DNA from: Candidatus Nitrosopumilus sp.
Lineage (GTDB): Archaea > Thermoproteota > Nitrososphaeria > Nitrososphaerales > Nitrosopumilaceae
DNA length: 9,843 nt
Assembly: GCA_030637455.1 (NCBI GenBank)
Contig: DAOWGL010000203.1
Coordinates: 1 to 9,843 of the forward strand
Direction of reading: 5' to 3'
The translations under genes were made by a program, and so were the position numbers. Shown in pieces: positions 1-5,805 of this stretch. The first letter of the stretch is position 1. The number at the start of each line of letters is the position of its first letter. The notes below the pieces were generated by a model. It was not told the DNA's origin, made no database searches, and saw only the letters and a list, made by a program, of their open reading frames with translations.

Positions 1-154
1 AAGAGATGCTTCAAAATCATTAAAAGATGATGAAGAGATTTACAGGGTAAGAAGAATGACTGGAAATATCCGGAGAGTTGCTGAATATGCTAGTGATATA
101 GCTGAAATAGTTTTGAATATGAATATCGAAAAAACACTAAAAAAATCCGATTAA
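1..154 (+). CDS. PhoU-like phosphate uptake regulator, C-terminal fragment (5' end outside window)
   Basis: This is the last 50 codons of a gene that enters from the left edge, read in the frame starting at base 2 and ending at TAA 152-154. The visible peptide contains RRMTGNIRRVAEYASDIAEI, a helical stretch of the kind found near the end of PhoU domains (RxAEYxxDIAEIVLN). PhoU proteins are helical-bundle regulators tied to phosphate transport. Many thaumarchaeal versions join an AbrB-like DNA-binding domain to PhoU, but the N-terminus is not visible here. The gene is followed after 58 bases by hflX on the same strand. The family call rests on one short motif, so it is moderate. A generic helical protein cannot be excluded. 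Confidence 0.55.
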   Translation, partial: RDASKSLKDDEEIYRVRRMTGNIRRVAEYASDIAEIVLNMNIEKTLKKSD

Positions 155-212
155 TTTACGAAAAATATGTCCAATACAATTATCTTAGATTCAATTAAAA
201 AAATGAATTAGA

Positions 213-1334
213 ATGAATTCTGCAATTTTAATCGCATATGATCAAGAAGACGCAATAAATGAGGCAAAGGGGCTATGTGATGCTGCAGGATACGAAGTAG
301 TCCACGTTATAACACAAGATTATCTTCAGAAACCAAAGTATGGCATTAGTGGTGGGGTACTAGAACAATTACAAGAAATTGCAGATAAGTTAAGACCAGA
401 TATTATAGTATTTGATGAGATTTTAAAACCAAGTCAGAACTATAACCTTGCTACAGAATTACACAGAGAAGTATTAGATAGAGAAGCATTAATTTTGGAA
501 ATTTTTGAAAGTAGAGCTTCAAGTGCAGAATCAAAATTACAAGTAAAATTAGCACAGTTGCGATATGAAATGTCAAGAGCTAAAGAGAAAGTTAGACTTG
601 CAAACATGGGTGAACAGCCTGGATTTATGGGAATTGGCAAATTTGAGGTTGATGTGTATTATAATGACATTAAACATAGAATGCAAACAATAAGATCAAA
701 GCTCGAAAAAGCTGGAAAGCAAAGAGAACTTCACAGACAGGGAAGAAAAAGAATGGGATTTAAGACAATATCACTTGCAGGTTATACTTCTGCAGGAAAA
801 ACTACATTGTTTAACAAAACTACAGGTGAAACAAAAACTCAAAGTAAAGAACTTTTCACAACTCTTACTACAACCACACGAAGAGTGATGATAAATCAAG
901 AACCATTTTTAATTGCAGATACAGTTGGTTTTATCAGCAAACTACCAGCTTACATGATTGATGCATTCAAATCAACACTAGAAGAATTGAAACATACTGA
1001 TGTAATTATTCTGGTAATTGATATTAATGATTCAATTTCTGAATTGAAAAAGAAATTTTCTAGTTGTATGAGAACTTTAAATGAATTAGGAGTAGAACAA
1101 AACAAGATAATTTATGCTCTAAACAAATCAGATTTATTAAAAAATGAAGAAATTGAACGAAAAGTTGAATATCTCAATTTAACTGAAAATAAAAAATTGA
1201 TTTCAGTATCTGCAAAAACTGGGAAGAACATCACGCAATTAAAAGAATTAATCAAAGAAATCATAGAAAGCCAGAATTATCATAAACCAAAAAACAATGC
1301 ATGGGAAGGAGCGAATAAAACATTTGGTAATTGA
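213..1334 (+). CDS. hflX: HflX-type ribosome-associated GTPase
   Basis: HflX proteins are GTPases that bind the large ribosomal subunit and, in bacteria, split stalled ribosomes. The archaeal role is less well defined. The 373-residue product has the family layout. An N-terminal nucleotide-binding-like HflX domain covers about 1-110. A helical linker of about 100-180 carries the family region [13 protein letters not shown] (136-147). A Ras-like G domain follows from about 185. G-motifs are visible: P-loop GYTSAGKT (190-197), the threonine-rich G2 (about 216-222), DTVGF (236-240), NKSD (304-307) and SAK (333-335). Length is normal for archaeal HflX. The ATG at 213 gives a standard N-terminus ([11 protein letters not shown]). 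The 3' end overlaps trm56, so the two are probably co-transcribed and translationally linked. All catalytic motifs are intact. Confidence 0.93.
   Translation: MNSAILIAYDQEDAINEAKGLCDAAGYEVVHVITQDYLQKPKYGISGGVLEQLQEIADKLRPDIIVFDEILKPSQNYNLATELHREVLDREALILEIFESRASSAESKLQVKLAQLRYEMSRAKEKVRLANMGEQPGFMGIGKFEVDVYYNDIKHRMQTIRSKLEKAGKQRELHRQGRKRMGFKTISLAGYTSAGKTTLFNKTTGETKTQSKELFTTLTTTTRRVMINQEPFLIADTVGFISKLPAYMIDAFKSTLEELKHTDVIILVIDINDSISELKKKFSSCMRTLNELGVEQNKIIYALNKSDLLKNEEIERKVEYLNLTENKKLISVSAKTGKNITQLKELIKEIIESQNYHKPKNNAWEGANKTFGN
1303..1311 (+). promoter_or_regulatory. Candidate ribosome binding site for trm56
   Basis: GGGAAGGAG lies inside the end of hflX, 12 bases before TTG 1324. It partly matches the archaeal anti-Shine-Dalgarno complement (GGAGGTGA). 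It falls inside the reading frame that would start at ATG 1297, so it favours the TTG start. The spacing is slightly long, so this is suggestive only. Confidence 0.4.
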
Positions 1335-1857
1335 AGTAGTTAGGATAGGACAACGTGTTGTAAGAGATGATAGAGTAACTACGCATGTAGCACTTGTTTC
1401 AAGAGGATTTGGTGCAGAGCGAATTTACATGACAGAGGTAAATCCAGAAATCAAGGATACTATTGAAAAGATCAACAATACTTGGGGAGGTAATTTTCAG
1501 GTTGAGTTTATTGAAAAATGGAAAACAATTGTAAAAAAGAAAAAAGATGAAGGTTTCAAAATTGTTCATCTTTCAATGTATGGTGAAAGTATCAATGATG
1601 CTGAAGAGAAAATTGGAGATGAAGAAAATCTTTTGATTGTTGTAGGTGCTGAAAAAGTTCCAAGAGAAATTTATGAATTAGCAGACTATAATGTCGGAGT
1701 TGGTAGCCAACCACATTCAGAAATTAGTGCTTTAGCAATTCTCTTGGATCGTATCCAAAAAGGGAAACAATTTGAGAAAGAGTTTCCCAATGCAAAAAGA
1801 AAGATCATTCCTACTAAAAATGGCAAAAATGTGCAAGTAAAAGAAACAAGGGATTAA
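1324..1857 (+). CDS. trm56: tRNA (cytidine-56-2'-O)-methyltransferase, aTrm56 family
   Basis: This is an archaeal SPOUT-class enzyme that uses SAM to methylate the 2'-OH of C56 in the T-loop of tRNA. From TTG 1324 the product is 177 residues. The N-terminus [20 protein letters not shown] matches the family's (EVVVLRLGHRxxRDxRxTTH in others). The C-terminal SAM-binding knot is visible as [11 protein letters not shown] (103-113) and [15 protein letters not shown] (125-139). I prefer TTG 1324 over the upstream in-frame ATG 1297. It gives the family-like N-terminus, cuts the overlap with hflX to 11 bases, and has a purine-rich GGGAAGGAG at 1303-1311 that could act as a ribosome binding site. From 1297 there would be nine extra residues. 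The neighbour downstream is TFE-alpha, a pairing seen in other archaea. Confidence 0.92.
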   Translation: MVIEVVRIGQRVVRDDRVTTHVALVSRGFGAERIYMTEVNPEIKDTIEKINNTWGGNFQVEFIEKWKTIVKKKKDEGFKIVHLSMYGESINDAEEKIGDEENLLIVVGAEKVPREIYELADYNVGVGSQPHSEISALAILLDRIQKGKQFEKEFPNAKRKIIPTKNGKNVQVKETRD

Positions 1858-1883
1858 TAGTAGAAAATCGAGAGTCATTAGAG

Positions 1884-2399
1884 TTGGTAGATAAATACGA
1901 AGATCCTTTTGTTAGAATCGCCTCAATGATTGGAGGAGATGAATATCTCAAAGTAGCAAGATCTCTTCTAAAAGCCGAAGATGCTACTGATGAAGAAATT
2001 GCTAGTTCTACGGGTCTCAGAATCAATATGGTAAGAAAAGTATTGTATGATCTATTTGGAAAATCCCTCATTACTGGAATTAGAGTTAAAGATGAAAGAA
2101 AAGGATGGTTTGTCTACAGATGGAGAACTAGAAGAGAAGAAGTAGAACATTTTATTGAAAATCAAAAAAAGAAAATCGATGAAAGATTACAACAGAGATT
2201 AGATTATGAGAATGCATCAGATTTCTATCACTGTGGAAACGAAGATTGTCCTAGAGTAACATTTGAAAGTGCTCTTGATGGGATGTTCAAATGCCCATCA
2301 TGCCAAAATGTTTTGAATCTAAAAAAGAATGATAAATCTAGAAAAGCATATCAAAAGAAAATTGATGAGATCAAACAAGATATGCAACAGACGTTTTGA
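1884..2399 (+). CDS. tfe: Transcription initiation factor TFE, alpha subunit
   Basis: TFE-alpha is the archaeal counterpart of TFIIE-alpha. It binds the RNA polymerase clamp and helps open the promoter. The 171-residue product has an N-terminal winged-helix (extended wHTH) domain at about 5-85, including the recognition-helix region EEIASSTGLRINMVRKVLYD. A charged helical linker follows at about 85-112, then a zinc ribbon with cysteines at 117, 122, 137 and 140 (HCGNEDCP and KCPSC). Length is typical. The start is TTG 1884. No in-frame ATG lies between it and the trm56 stop, and the sequence LVDKYEDPFVRIASMIGG fits a TFE N-terminus. The first cysteine pair is C-x4-C rather than the commoner C-x2-C. 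The gene follows trm56 by 26 bases, probably in the same transcript. Confidence 0.94.
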   Translation: MVDKYEDPFVRIASMIGGDEYLKVARSLLKAEDATDEEIASSTGLRINMVRKVLYDLFGKSLITGIRVKDERKGWFVYRWRTRREEVEHFIENQKKKIDERLQQRLDYENASDFYHCGNEDCPRVTFESALDGMFKCPSCQNVLNLKKNDKSRKAYQKKIDEIKQDMQQTF

Positions 2400-2431
2400 T
2401 TAGACTAAAATTTTGAAAGACAGGTTACTAG

Positions 2432-2439
2432 AATAAATA
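2432..2439 (+). promoter_or_regulatory. Candidate TATA box for the aldehyde dehydrogenase gene
   Basis: AATAAATA is centred about 26 bases before the TTG start at 2462. This is where an archaeal TATA box sits for a leaderless or near-leaderless transcript. It lies in the 62-base gap after the TFE gene, suggesting that the dehydrogenase is transcribed on its own. AT-rich context makes chance matches common. Confidence 0.35.
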
Positions 2440-2461
2440 GGAGAAGCTCTTCGGAAGATCC

Positions 2462-3853
2462 TTGAGTCAAATCACTACGGTAAATCCAGCAACGGGTGAA
2501 GATATTGCAAATTATTCTCCAATGGATAAGAATCAGGTATTTGATTTAGTAGGAAAAGCAAAAAGAGCATATCCAGAATGGAAAAAAGATTATGAGAAAC
2601 GGAGAGGTTACGTTTACAATTTAGTTGAATATCTAAAGAAGAATAAAACAGAACTAGCAAAAGTAGCTACATCTGAAATGGGTAAACCACTCAAAGAATC
2701 AATTGGGGAGGTTGAAAAATGTGCATGGGCTTTAGAATTTTATGCAGATCATGGAGACAGTTTTCTTTCTGATGAAGTACTAAACACAGATGCAAGAAAG
2801 AGTTTTCTAACTTTTGAACCACTGGGGGTAATAGGCTCAATTATGCCATGGAATTTTCCTTATTGGCAAGCATTGAGATTTGCAGCTCCTTGTCTAATGG
2901 CAGGAAATGTGATTGTAATGAAACCCTCTAGAGTAACAATGCAATCAGGTATTGAAATTGAAAAGGCATTTACCGAATCTGGAATGCCTGATGGAATTTT
3001 TCAAACTGTAGTTGGAAGTGTAGAATCTGCAAATCATCTCATAGATTCTGATGTTAATGCAGTTACATTTACTGGCAGTACTAATGCAGGTGCAAAAGTA
3101 GGCGAAAGATCTGCAAAGCATTTGAAAAAATGTGTTTTGGAATTAGGAGGGAGTGATCCTTTCATAGTATTAGATGATGCAATTATTGAAAAAGCAGCAG
3201 AAGGTGCAGTCAAAGGTAGATTCATCAACTGTGGTCAAAGTTGTGTTGCATCAAAAAGATTTTTTGTTGGAAAAAATGTTGCAGATGAATTTATTGAGTT
3301 ATTTATTAAGAAAGCATCTCAGCTCAAAATAGGTGATCCAATGTCAATTGAAACAGATATCGGTCCATTAGCAAGTAAAGATGGATTAGAAACAATTTCT
3401 GGAATAGTTGAAGATGCAAAAGAGAAGGGTGCTGAAATTCTTCTTGGGGGTTCTGAAATAGATAGAAAAGGGTTCTTTTACCAACCAACTATTCTTAGAA
3501 ATGTTAAACCAAATATGAGAATAGCACAAGAAGAAACTTTTGGACCAGTAGCACCAATTACAATTGTTGAAAATGAAAGTGAGGCGGTAAAATTAGCTAA
3601 TGAGACTGAATTTGGTCTTGGTGCAAGTATATGGACAAAAGATCTTGCTAAAGCAGATAAAATGTCTAGACGAATTGAATCAGGCATAGTAAGTGTCAAT
3701 AATGTGGTAATTTCAGATCCACGAATTCCATTTGGAGGAATAAAACATAGTGGATTTGGAAGAGAATTATCAAGATATGGTATGTTAGAATTTGTAAATT
3801 TGAAATCAGTTAGATTTTATGATAATTTAACACATCATCATTACGTAGAATAG
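2462..3853 (+). CDS. NAD(P)-dependent aldehyde dehydrogenase, succinate-semialdehyde dehydrogenase type
   Basis: Members oxidise an aldehyde to the acid, typically succinic semialdehyde to succinate. In autotrophic thaumarchaea such enzymes have also been discussed for the semialdehyde steps of the 3-hydroxypropionate/4-hydroxybutyrate cycle. The 463-residue product is full length for the GabD/Sad group. Visible elements are PWNFPYW with oxyanion Asn131, KPSR (154-157), the nucleotide-binding FTGST (203-207), ELGG with general-base Glu227, FINCGQSC with nucleophile Cys261, and EETFGPV with Glu358. Arg157 sits where NAD-preferring enzymes often carry Glu, which points to NADP. A retained Glu227 argues for a hydrolytic dehydrogenase rather than a CoA-acylating one. 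The start is TTG 2462, giving the standard SQITTVNPATGE beginning. The exact substrate cannot be read from sequence. Confidence 0.9.
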   Translation: MSQITTVNPATGEDIANYSPMDKNQVFDLVGKAKRAYPEWKKDYEKRRGYVYNLVEYLKKNKTELAKVATSEMGKPLKESIGEVEKCAWALEFYADHGDSFLSDEVLNTDARKSFLTFEPLGVIGSIMPWNFPYWQALRFAAPCLMAGNVIVMKPSRVTMQSGIEIEKAFTESGMPDGIFQTVVGSVESANHLIDSDVNAVTFTGSTNAGAKVGERSAKHLKKCVLELGGSDPFIVLDDAIIEKAAEGAVKGRFINCGQSCVASKRFFVGKNVADEFIELFIKKASQLKIGDPMSIETDIGPLASKDGLETISGIVEDAKEKGAEILLGGSEIDRKGFFYQPTILRNVKPNMRIAQEETFGPVAPITIVENESEAVKLANETEFGLGASIWTKDLAKADKMSRRIESGIVSVNNVVISDPRIPFGGIKHSGFGRELSRYGMLEFVNLKSVRFYDNLTHHHYVE

Positions 3854-3875
3854 ATTATTTTTTAATTCTAAAATA

Positions 3876-4178
3876 TCAATCATCTGAATCAGAATCATCA
3901 TCTAATTCTTCCTCTAAATCCTCTTCTTCATCATCACATTCTTCCAATTCAACATGAGTTGGATTTCCATCATCTCCAAAAAAAATCTCAACACAAACAT
4001 TGCTAGTTAAAGTGGATACTAGGATTTCTACAAGTTCTTTAGGAAAATTTCCTAATCTGCTAGGATCTGATGAGTATCTATAGGTGGTAATTTCATCTTC
4101 ATGATAAAAATCGAATTCAATATCTCCATGAGCAAATTTTCTTACTGTTGTTACTTGACCAAATATACTATGAGTCAA
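3876..4178 (-). CDS. Small hypothetical protein with a strongly acidic C-terminal tail
   Basis: I do not recognise this 100-residue protein. Residues 1 to about 76 look like a compact mixed alpha/beta domain (GQVTTVRKFAHGDIEFDFYH, then a helix KELVEILVST and a strand NVCVEIFFGD). Residues 77-100 are an extreme acidic tail in which 18 of 24 residues are Asp or Glu. There is no signal peptide or membrane segment. The start is TTG 4178, only 2 bases after the hemerythrin-like gene's stop, so the two are almost certainly one transcript. It ends tail to tail with the aldehyde dehydrogenase, 22 bases away. The acidic tail could bind metal ions or basic proteins, but this is speculation. It is probably real, because the coupling is tight and the N-terminal part is not low-complexity. 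Confidence 0.75.
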   Translation of the reverse strand: MTHSIFGQVTTVRKFAHGDIEFDFYHEDEITTYRYSSDPSRLGNFPKELVEILVSTLTSNVCVEIFFGDDGNPTHVELEECDDEEEDLEEELDDDSDSDD

Positions 4179-4180
4179 AT

Positions 4181-4738
4181 CTAACTACCTTGCTGAGAAA
4201 CATCTTTTGTAAGATCTTCTGCTAGTTGTTCATAATGTTCCCTAGTTTTACCAATCTCATCAAGTTTTGATTTTTCAATTTCGTTTAATTCTTTGTCAAC
4301 TTTTTCTGAGACATATTGTAATCTTGCCTCTGCCATCATGAATAATTTATTATTCTCTTTCCACAAATGCTCAGTGATGTGTTCAACATATTGTTGCATA
4401 TCACTCACTAGTTTTGTTGAATCTCCAGATGAAAGATATTCTTTAGCTGACAATTCCATTTCTGCACCAATCTCTCGTGAACGTTGATGATCAATTAGCA
4501 TCATAGCAATTGGCCCCATATTGGTAGGTAAACCAGCTTGCTCTAAAGCTGGAAATAAGGATTTTTCTTCTTTGCTATGATGACAAACATCTGTAAAGTT
4601 TTTTGAAAAATCAATTACTGGTAATAATATGGATTCAGGGATCTGTTTACCATCATTTAGTAATTGAACAGTAGATTCCATTGCTTTGATGACTTTTTCT
4701 ATTAATTCATGATCGCGTCTTAATGATGTAGTAGACAT
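4181..4738 (-). CDS. Hemerythrin-like HHE cation-binding domain protein
   Basis: This is a predicted cytoplasmic four-helix-bundle protein with a non-haem di-iron site. Such proteins bind or sense oxygen, nitric oxide or iron. The 185-residue product shows the ligand pattern: His10 (RDHELIEK), His53/His54 with Glu57/Glu58 (CHHSKEEKSLFP), His84 (IDHQRSRE), then His124 and Glu128 (EHLWKENNKLF). Residues about 140-180 form an extra charged, probably coiled-coil helix (EKVDKELNEIEKSKLDEIGK). The start is ATG 4738, with a TATA-like sequence about 28 bases upstream. The downstream acidic small protein begins 2 bases after the stop and may be a partner. In an aerobic ammonia oxidiser that meets nitric oxide, sensing or detoxifying oxygen or NO is plausible, but this is inference. 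Confidence 0.88.
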   Translation of the reverse strand: MSTTSLRRDHELIEKVIKAMESTVQLLNDGKQIPESILLPVIDFSKNFTDVCHHSKEEKSLFPALEQAGLPTNMGPIAMMLIDHQRSREIGAEMELSAKEYLSSGDSTKLVSDMQQYVEHITEHLWKENNKLFMMAEARLQYVSEKVDKELNEIEKSKLDEIGKTREHYEQLAEDLTKDVSQQGS

Positions 4739-4760
4739 AATTAATTAAAATAAAATCCAT

Positions 4761-4770
4761 TATCTATATC
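4761..4770 (-). promoter_or_regulatory. Candidate TATA box for the hemerythrin-like gene
   Basis: On the minus strand this reads GATATAGATA, centred about 28 bases before ATG 4738. It would support a transcript starting at or just before the start codon. The gap is very AT-rich, so confidence is limited. Confidence 0.4.
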
Positions 4771-4808
4771 TTATTCATTTTAAAAAAATAATTAAAAGAT
4801 AGAAATTA

Positions 4809-4828
4809 GTTAACGATGATTCGTTAAC
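4809..4828 (-). terminator. Perfect inverted repeat, possible 3'-end hairpin or operator
   Basis: GTTAACGATGATTCGTTAAC has two perfect 8-base arms (GTTAACGA and TCGTTAAC) around a 4-base loop. It begins 8 bases after the stop of the small basic protein gene. On the minus strand a T-rich run follows, with a stretch of seven Ts near 4782-4788, which is consistent with a transcription end signal. It also lies about 70 bases upstream of the hemerythrin-like gene, so an operator is the alternative. A third partial copy of the arm, GTTTAACGATTAG, covers the stop codon region at 4835-4847. Confidence 0.45.
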
Positions 4829-4836
4829 ATAGGGGT

Positions 4837-5112
4837 TTAACGATTAGAAAGGCTGTTTGATTTAACAAATATCCAAATCTTTTTGGTCATTTCACTTGGT
4901 GCAATTGGTTTCTTACCAAAGACTTGTTCTACTGTTTCAGAACGTCCTGCAAAACTAATTGCATATCCGCCAAATGCTGGTTTTTTAGATTTTGATTTTG
5001 TTGCTTTCTTTTTTGGAGCTGCTTTTCTTTTTGGAGCTGCTTTTCTTTTTGGAGCTGCTTTCTTTTTTGGAGCTGCTTTTCTTTTTGTTGTAGTTTTCTT
5101 TTTTATTGCCAA
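4837..5112 (-). CDS. Small Lys/Ala/Pro-repeat basic protein with SWIB-like C-terminus
   Basis: The 91-residue product begins with a very basic segment holding four tandem hexads, AAPKKK or AAPKRK (13-36), like eukaryotic histone H1 tails and chlamydial HctB. A Lys/Ser spacer follows (37-45). The C-terminal part (46-91) ends in KKPIAPSEMTKKIWIFVKSN, which resembles the first helices of a SWIB/MDM2 domain (PxxxTEIxKKxWxYIKxNxLQ). The usual second half of that domain is absent. A role in binding DNA or chromosomal proteins is inferred from charge and from known SWIB-plus-basic-tail proteins. No activity is shown by the sequence. The start is TTG 5112, with TATTATAC about 30 bases upstream. No clear ribosome binding site is visible. 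The reading frame is believable because the C-terminal half is not repetitive. Confidence 0.78.
   Translation of the reverse strand: MAIKKKTTTKRKAAPKKKAAPKRKAAPKRKAAPKKKATKSKSKKPAFGGYAISFAGRSETVEQVFGKKPIAPSEMTKKIWIFVKSNSLSNR
5015..5086 (-). repeat. Four tandem 18-base units encoding AAPK(K/R)K
   Basis: GGAGCTGCTTT recurs on the plus strand at 5015, 5033, 5051 and 5069, a strict 18-base period. Units differ only in a few bases, swapping Lys and Arg codons. It is in frame within the basic protein gene and adds six residues per copy. Near-identity of units suggests recent slippage or unequal exchange. Confidence 0.9.
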
Positions 5113-5138
5113 TTTCTTGTAATTTTATTTCAAAGAAA

Positions 5139-5148
5139 GTATAATAAC
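5139..5148 (-). promoter_or_regulatory. Candidate TATA box for the small basic protein gene
   Basis: On the minus strand GTTATTATAC follows the arfC stop codon directly and is centred about 30 bases before the TTG start at 5112. This position fits an archaeal TATA box with a near-leaderless transcript. It would separate this gene from the riboflavin cluster. Confidence 0.4.
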
Positions 5149-5805
5149 TTACACTTTTCGATAATTCAAAACAAGATGATTTTTGAGCCTCTTGACAGAT
5201 TTGAGTTGTAGATTTGGGGATTTAGAAATTTTATCAAATCCACTACCTTGAACAAAGGATATTGAATCATTTCCTCCAATTACAAATGGAGAAATGGTAA
5301 TAATTAATTCATCAAAAATATTTTGTTTAATAAATTCCCAATTCACTGTTCCACCACCTTCAACCAATATCGTTTTGATTTTTTTCTCTGAAAGTTTTTT
5401 CAATAGAGATTTGATGTTGACTGATTTTTCCCCAGTAACAATTACTTGAACTGGAAAATTATTTAATTTTTGTAGATTAGATTTTGTAATTTTTTTAGAT
5501 ACGGCTATTATTGTTGGTACTTTGGCAGACGTTTGTAAAATTTTTGATTTAGTAGAGATCTCACCTTTTGAATCTAAAATTATTCTAATAGGGTTTTTTC
5601 CTTTAGTATAACGTACAGTTAACAAAGGATCATCACGCATTAGAGTATTCTTTCCAATAATTATTGCATCTACTTTTTTTCTTAGTTTATGTAATCTAAG
5701 AAGATCTTGATTAGAAGAAAGTTTTGAATCTCCTGTTCTAGTAGCAATTTTTCCATCAACAGATATTGCTGCACTCAAAATAATATATGGCTTAAATTTT
5801 TCCAT
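5149..5805 (-). CDS. arfC: 2,5-diamino-6-ribosylamino-pyrimidinone 5'-phosphate reductase (RibD C-terminal type)
   Basis: This enzyme reduces the ribosyl side chain of 2,5-diamino-6-ribosylamino-4(3H)-pyrimidinone 5'-phosphate to the ribityl form with NAD(P)H, in the archaeal and fungal order of riboflavin synthesis. The 218-residue product is a stand-alone dihydrofolate-reductase-like domain. It has SAAISVDGKIA (11-21), VDAIIIGKNTLMRDDPLLTV (45-64), VEGGGTVNWEFI (148-159) and the SPFVIGG stretch (172-178), all typical of this family. There is no fused cytidine-deaminase-like domain, so the deaminase step must be done by another protein. The ATG at 5805 lies 14 bases inside the end of the amidohydrolase gene, which suggests coupled translation. 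It is the last gene of the riboflavin cluster. Confidence 0.93.
   Translation of the reverse strand: MEKFKPYIILSAAISVDGKIATRTGDSKLSSNQDLLRLHKLRKKVDAIIIGKNTLMRDDPLLTVRYTKGKNPIRIILDSKGEISTKSKILQTSAKVPTIIAVSKKITKSNLQKLNNFPVQVIVTGEKSVNIKSLLKKLSEKKIKTILVEGGGTVNWEFIKQNIFDELIITISPFVIGGNDSISFVQGSGFDKISKSPNLQLKSVKRLKNHLVLNYRKV

Noticed and set aside
155..212. Promoter for hflX
   Set aside because: No convincing TATA box is found about 26 bases before ATG 213. The gene may be read through from the PhoU-like gene.
1814..2071. Minus-strand 85-codon frame over trm56 and TFE
   Set aside because: It lies across two well-recognised plus-strand genes and resembles no known protein.
2448..2458. TCTTCGGAAGA hairpin 3 bases before the dehydrogenase start
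   Set aside because: The stem is only 4-5 bases, and chance occurrence is likely. No supporting context was seen.
2475..3699. Several minus-strand frames inside the aldehyde dehydrogenase gene
   Set aside because: The plus strand encodes an intact enzyme with all motifs. The antisense frames are short and featureless.
4800..4840. Frameshifted remainder of the SWIB domain after the basic protein's stop
   Set aside because: The bases after the stop do not encode the expected second half in any frame I read, and they form the inverted repeat instead.
5015..5086. Possible CRISPR array
   Set aside because: The units are directly adjacent with no spacers, and they code for a regular protein repeat.
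4883..5122. Plus-strand 79-codon frame rich in Phe and Ala
   Set aside because: It is the antisense of the Lys/Ala/Pro repeat gene. Its hydrophobic look follows from reading lysine codons backwards, and the minus-strand frame has a non-repetitive domain.
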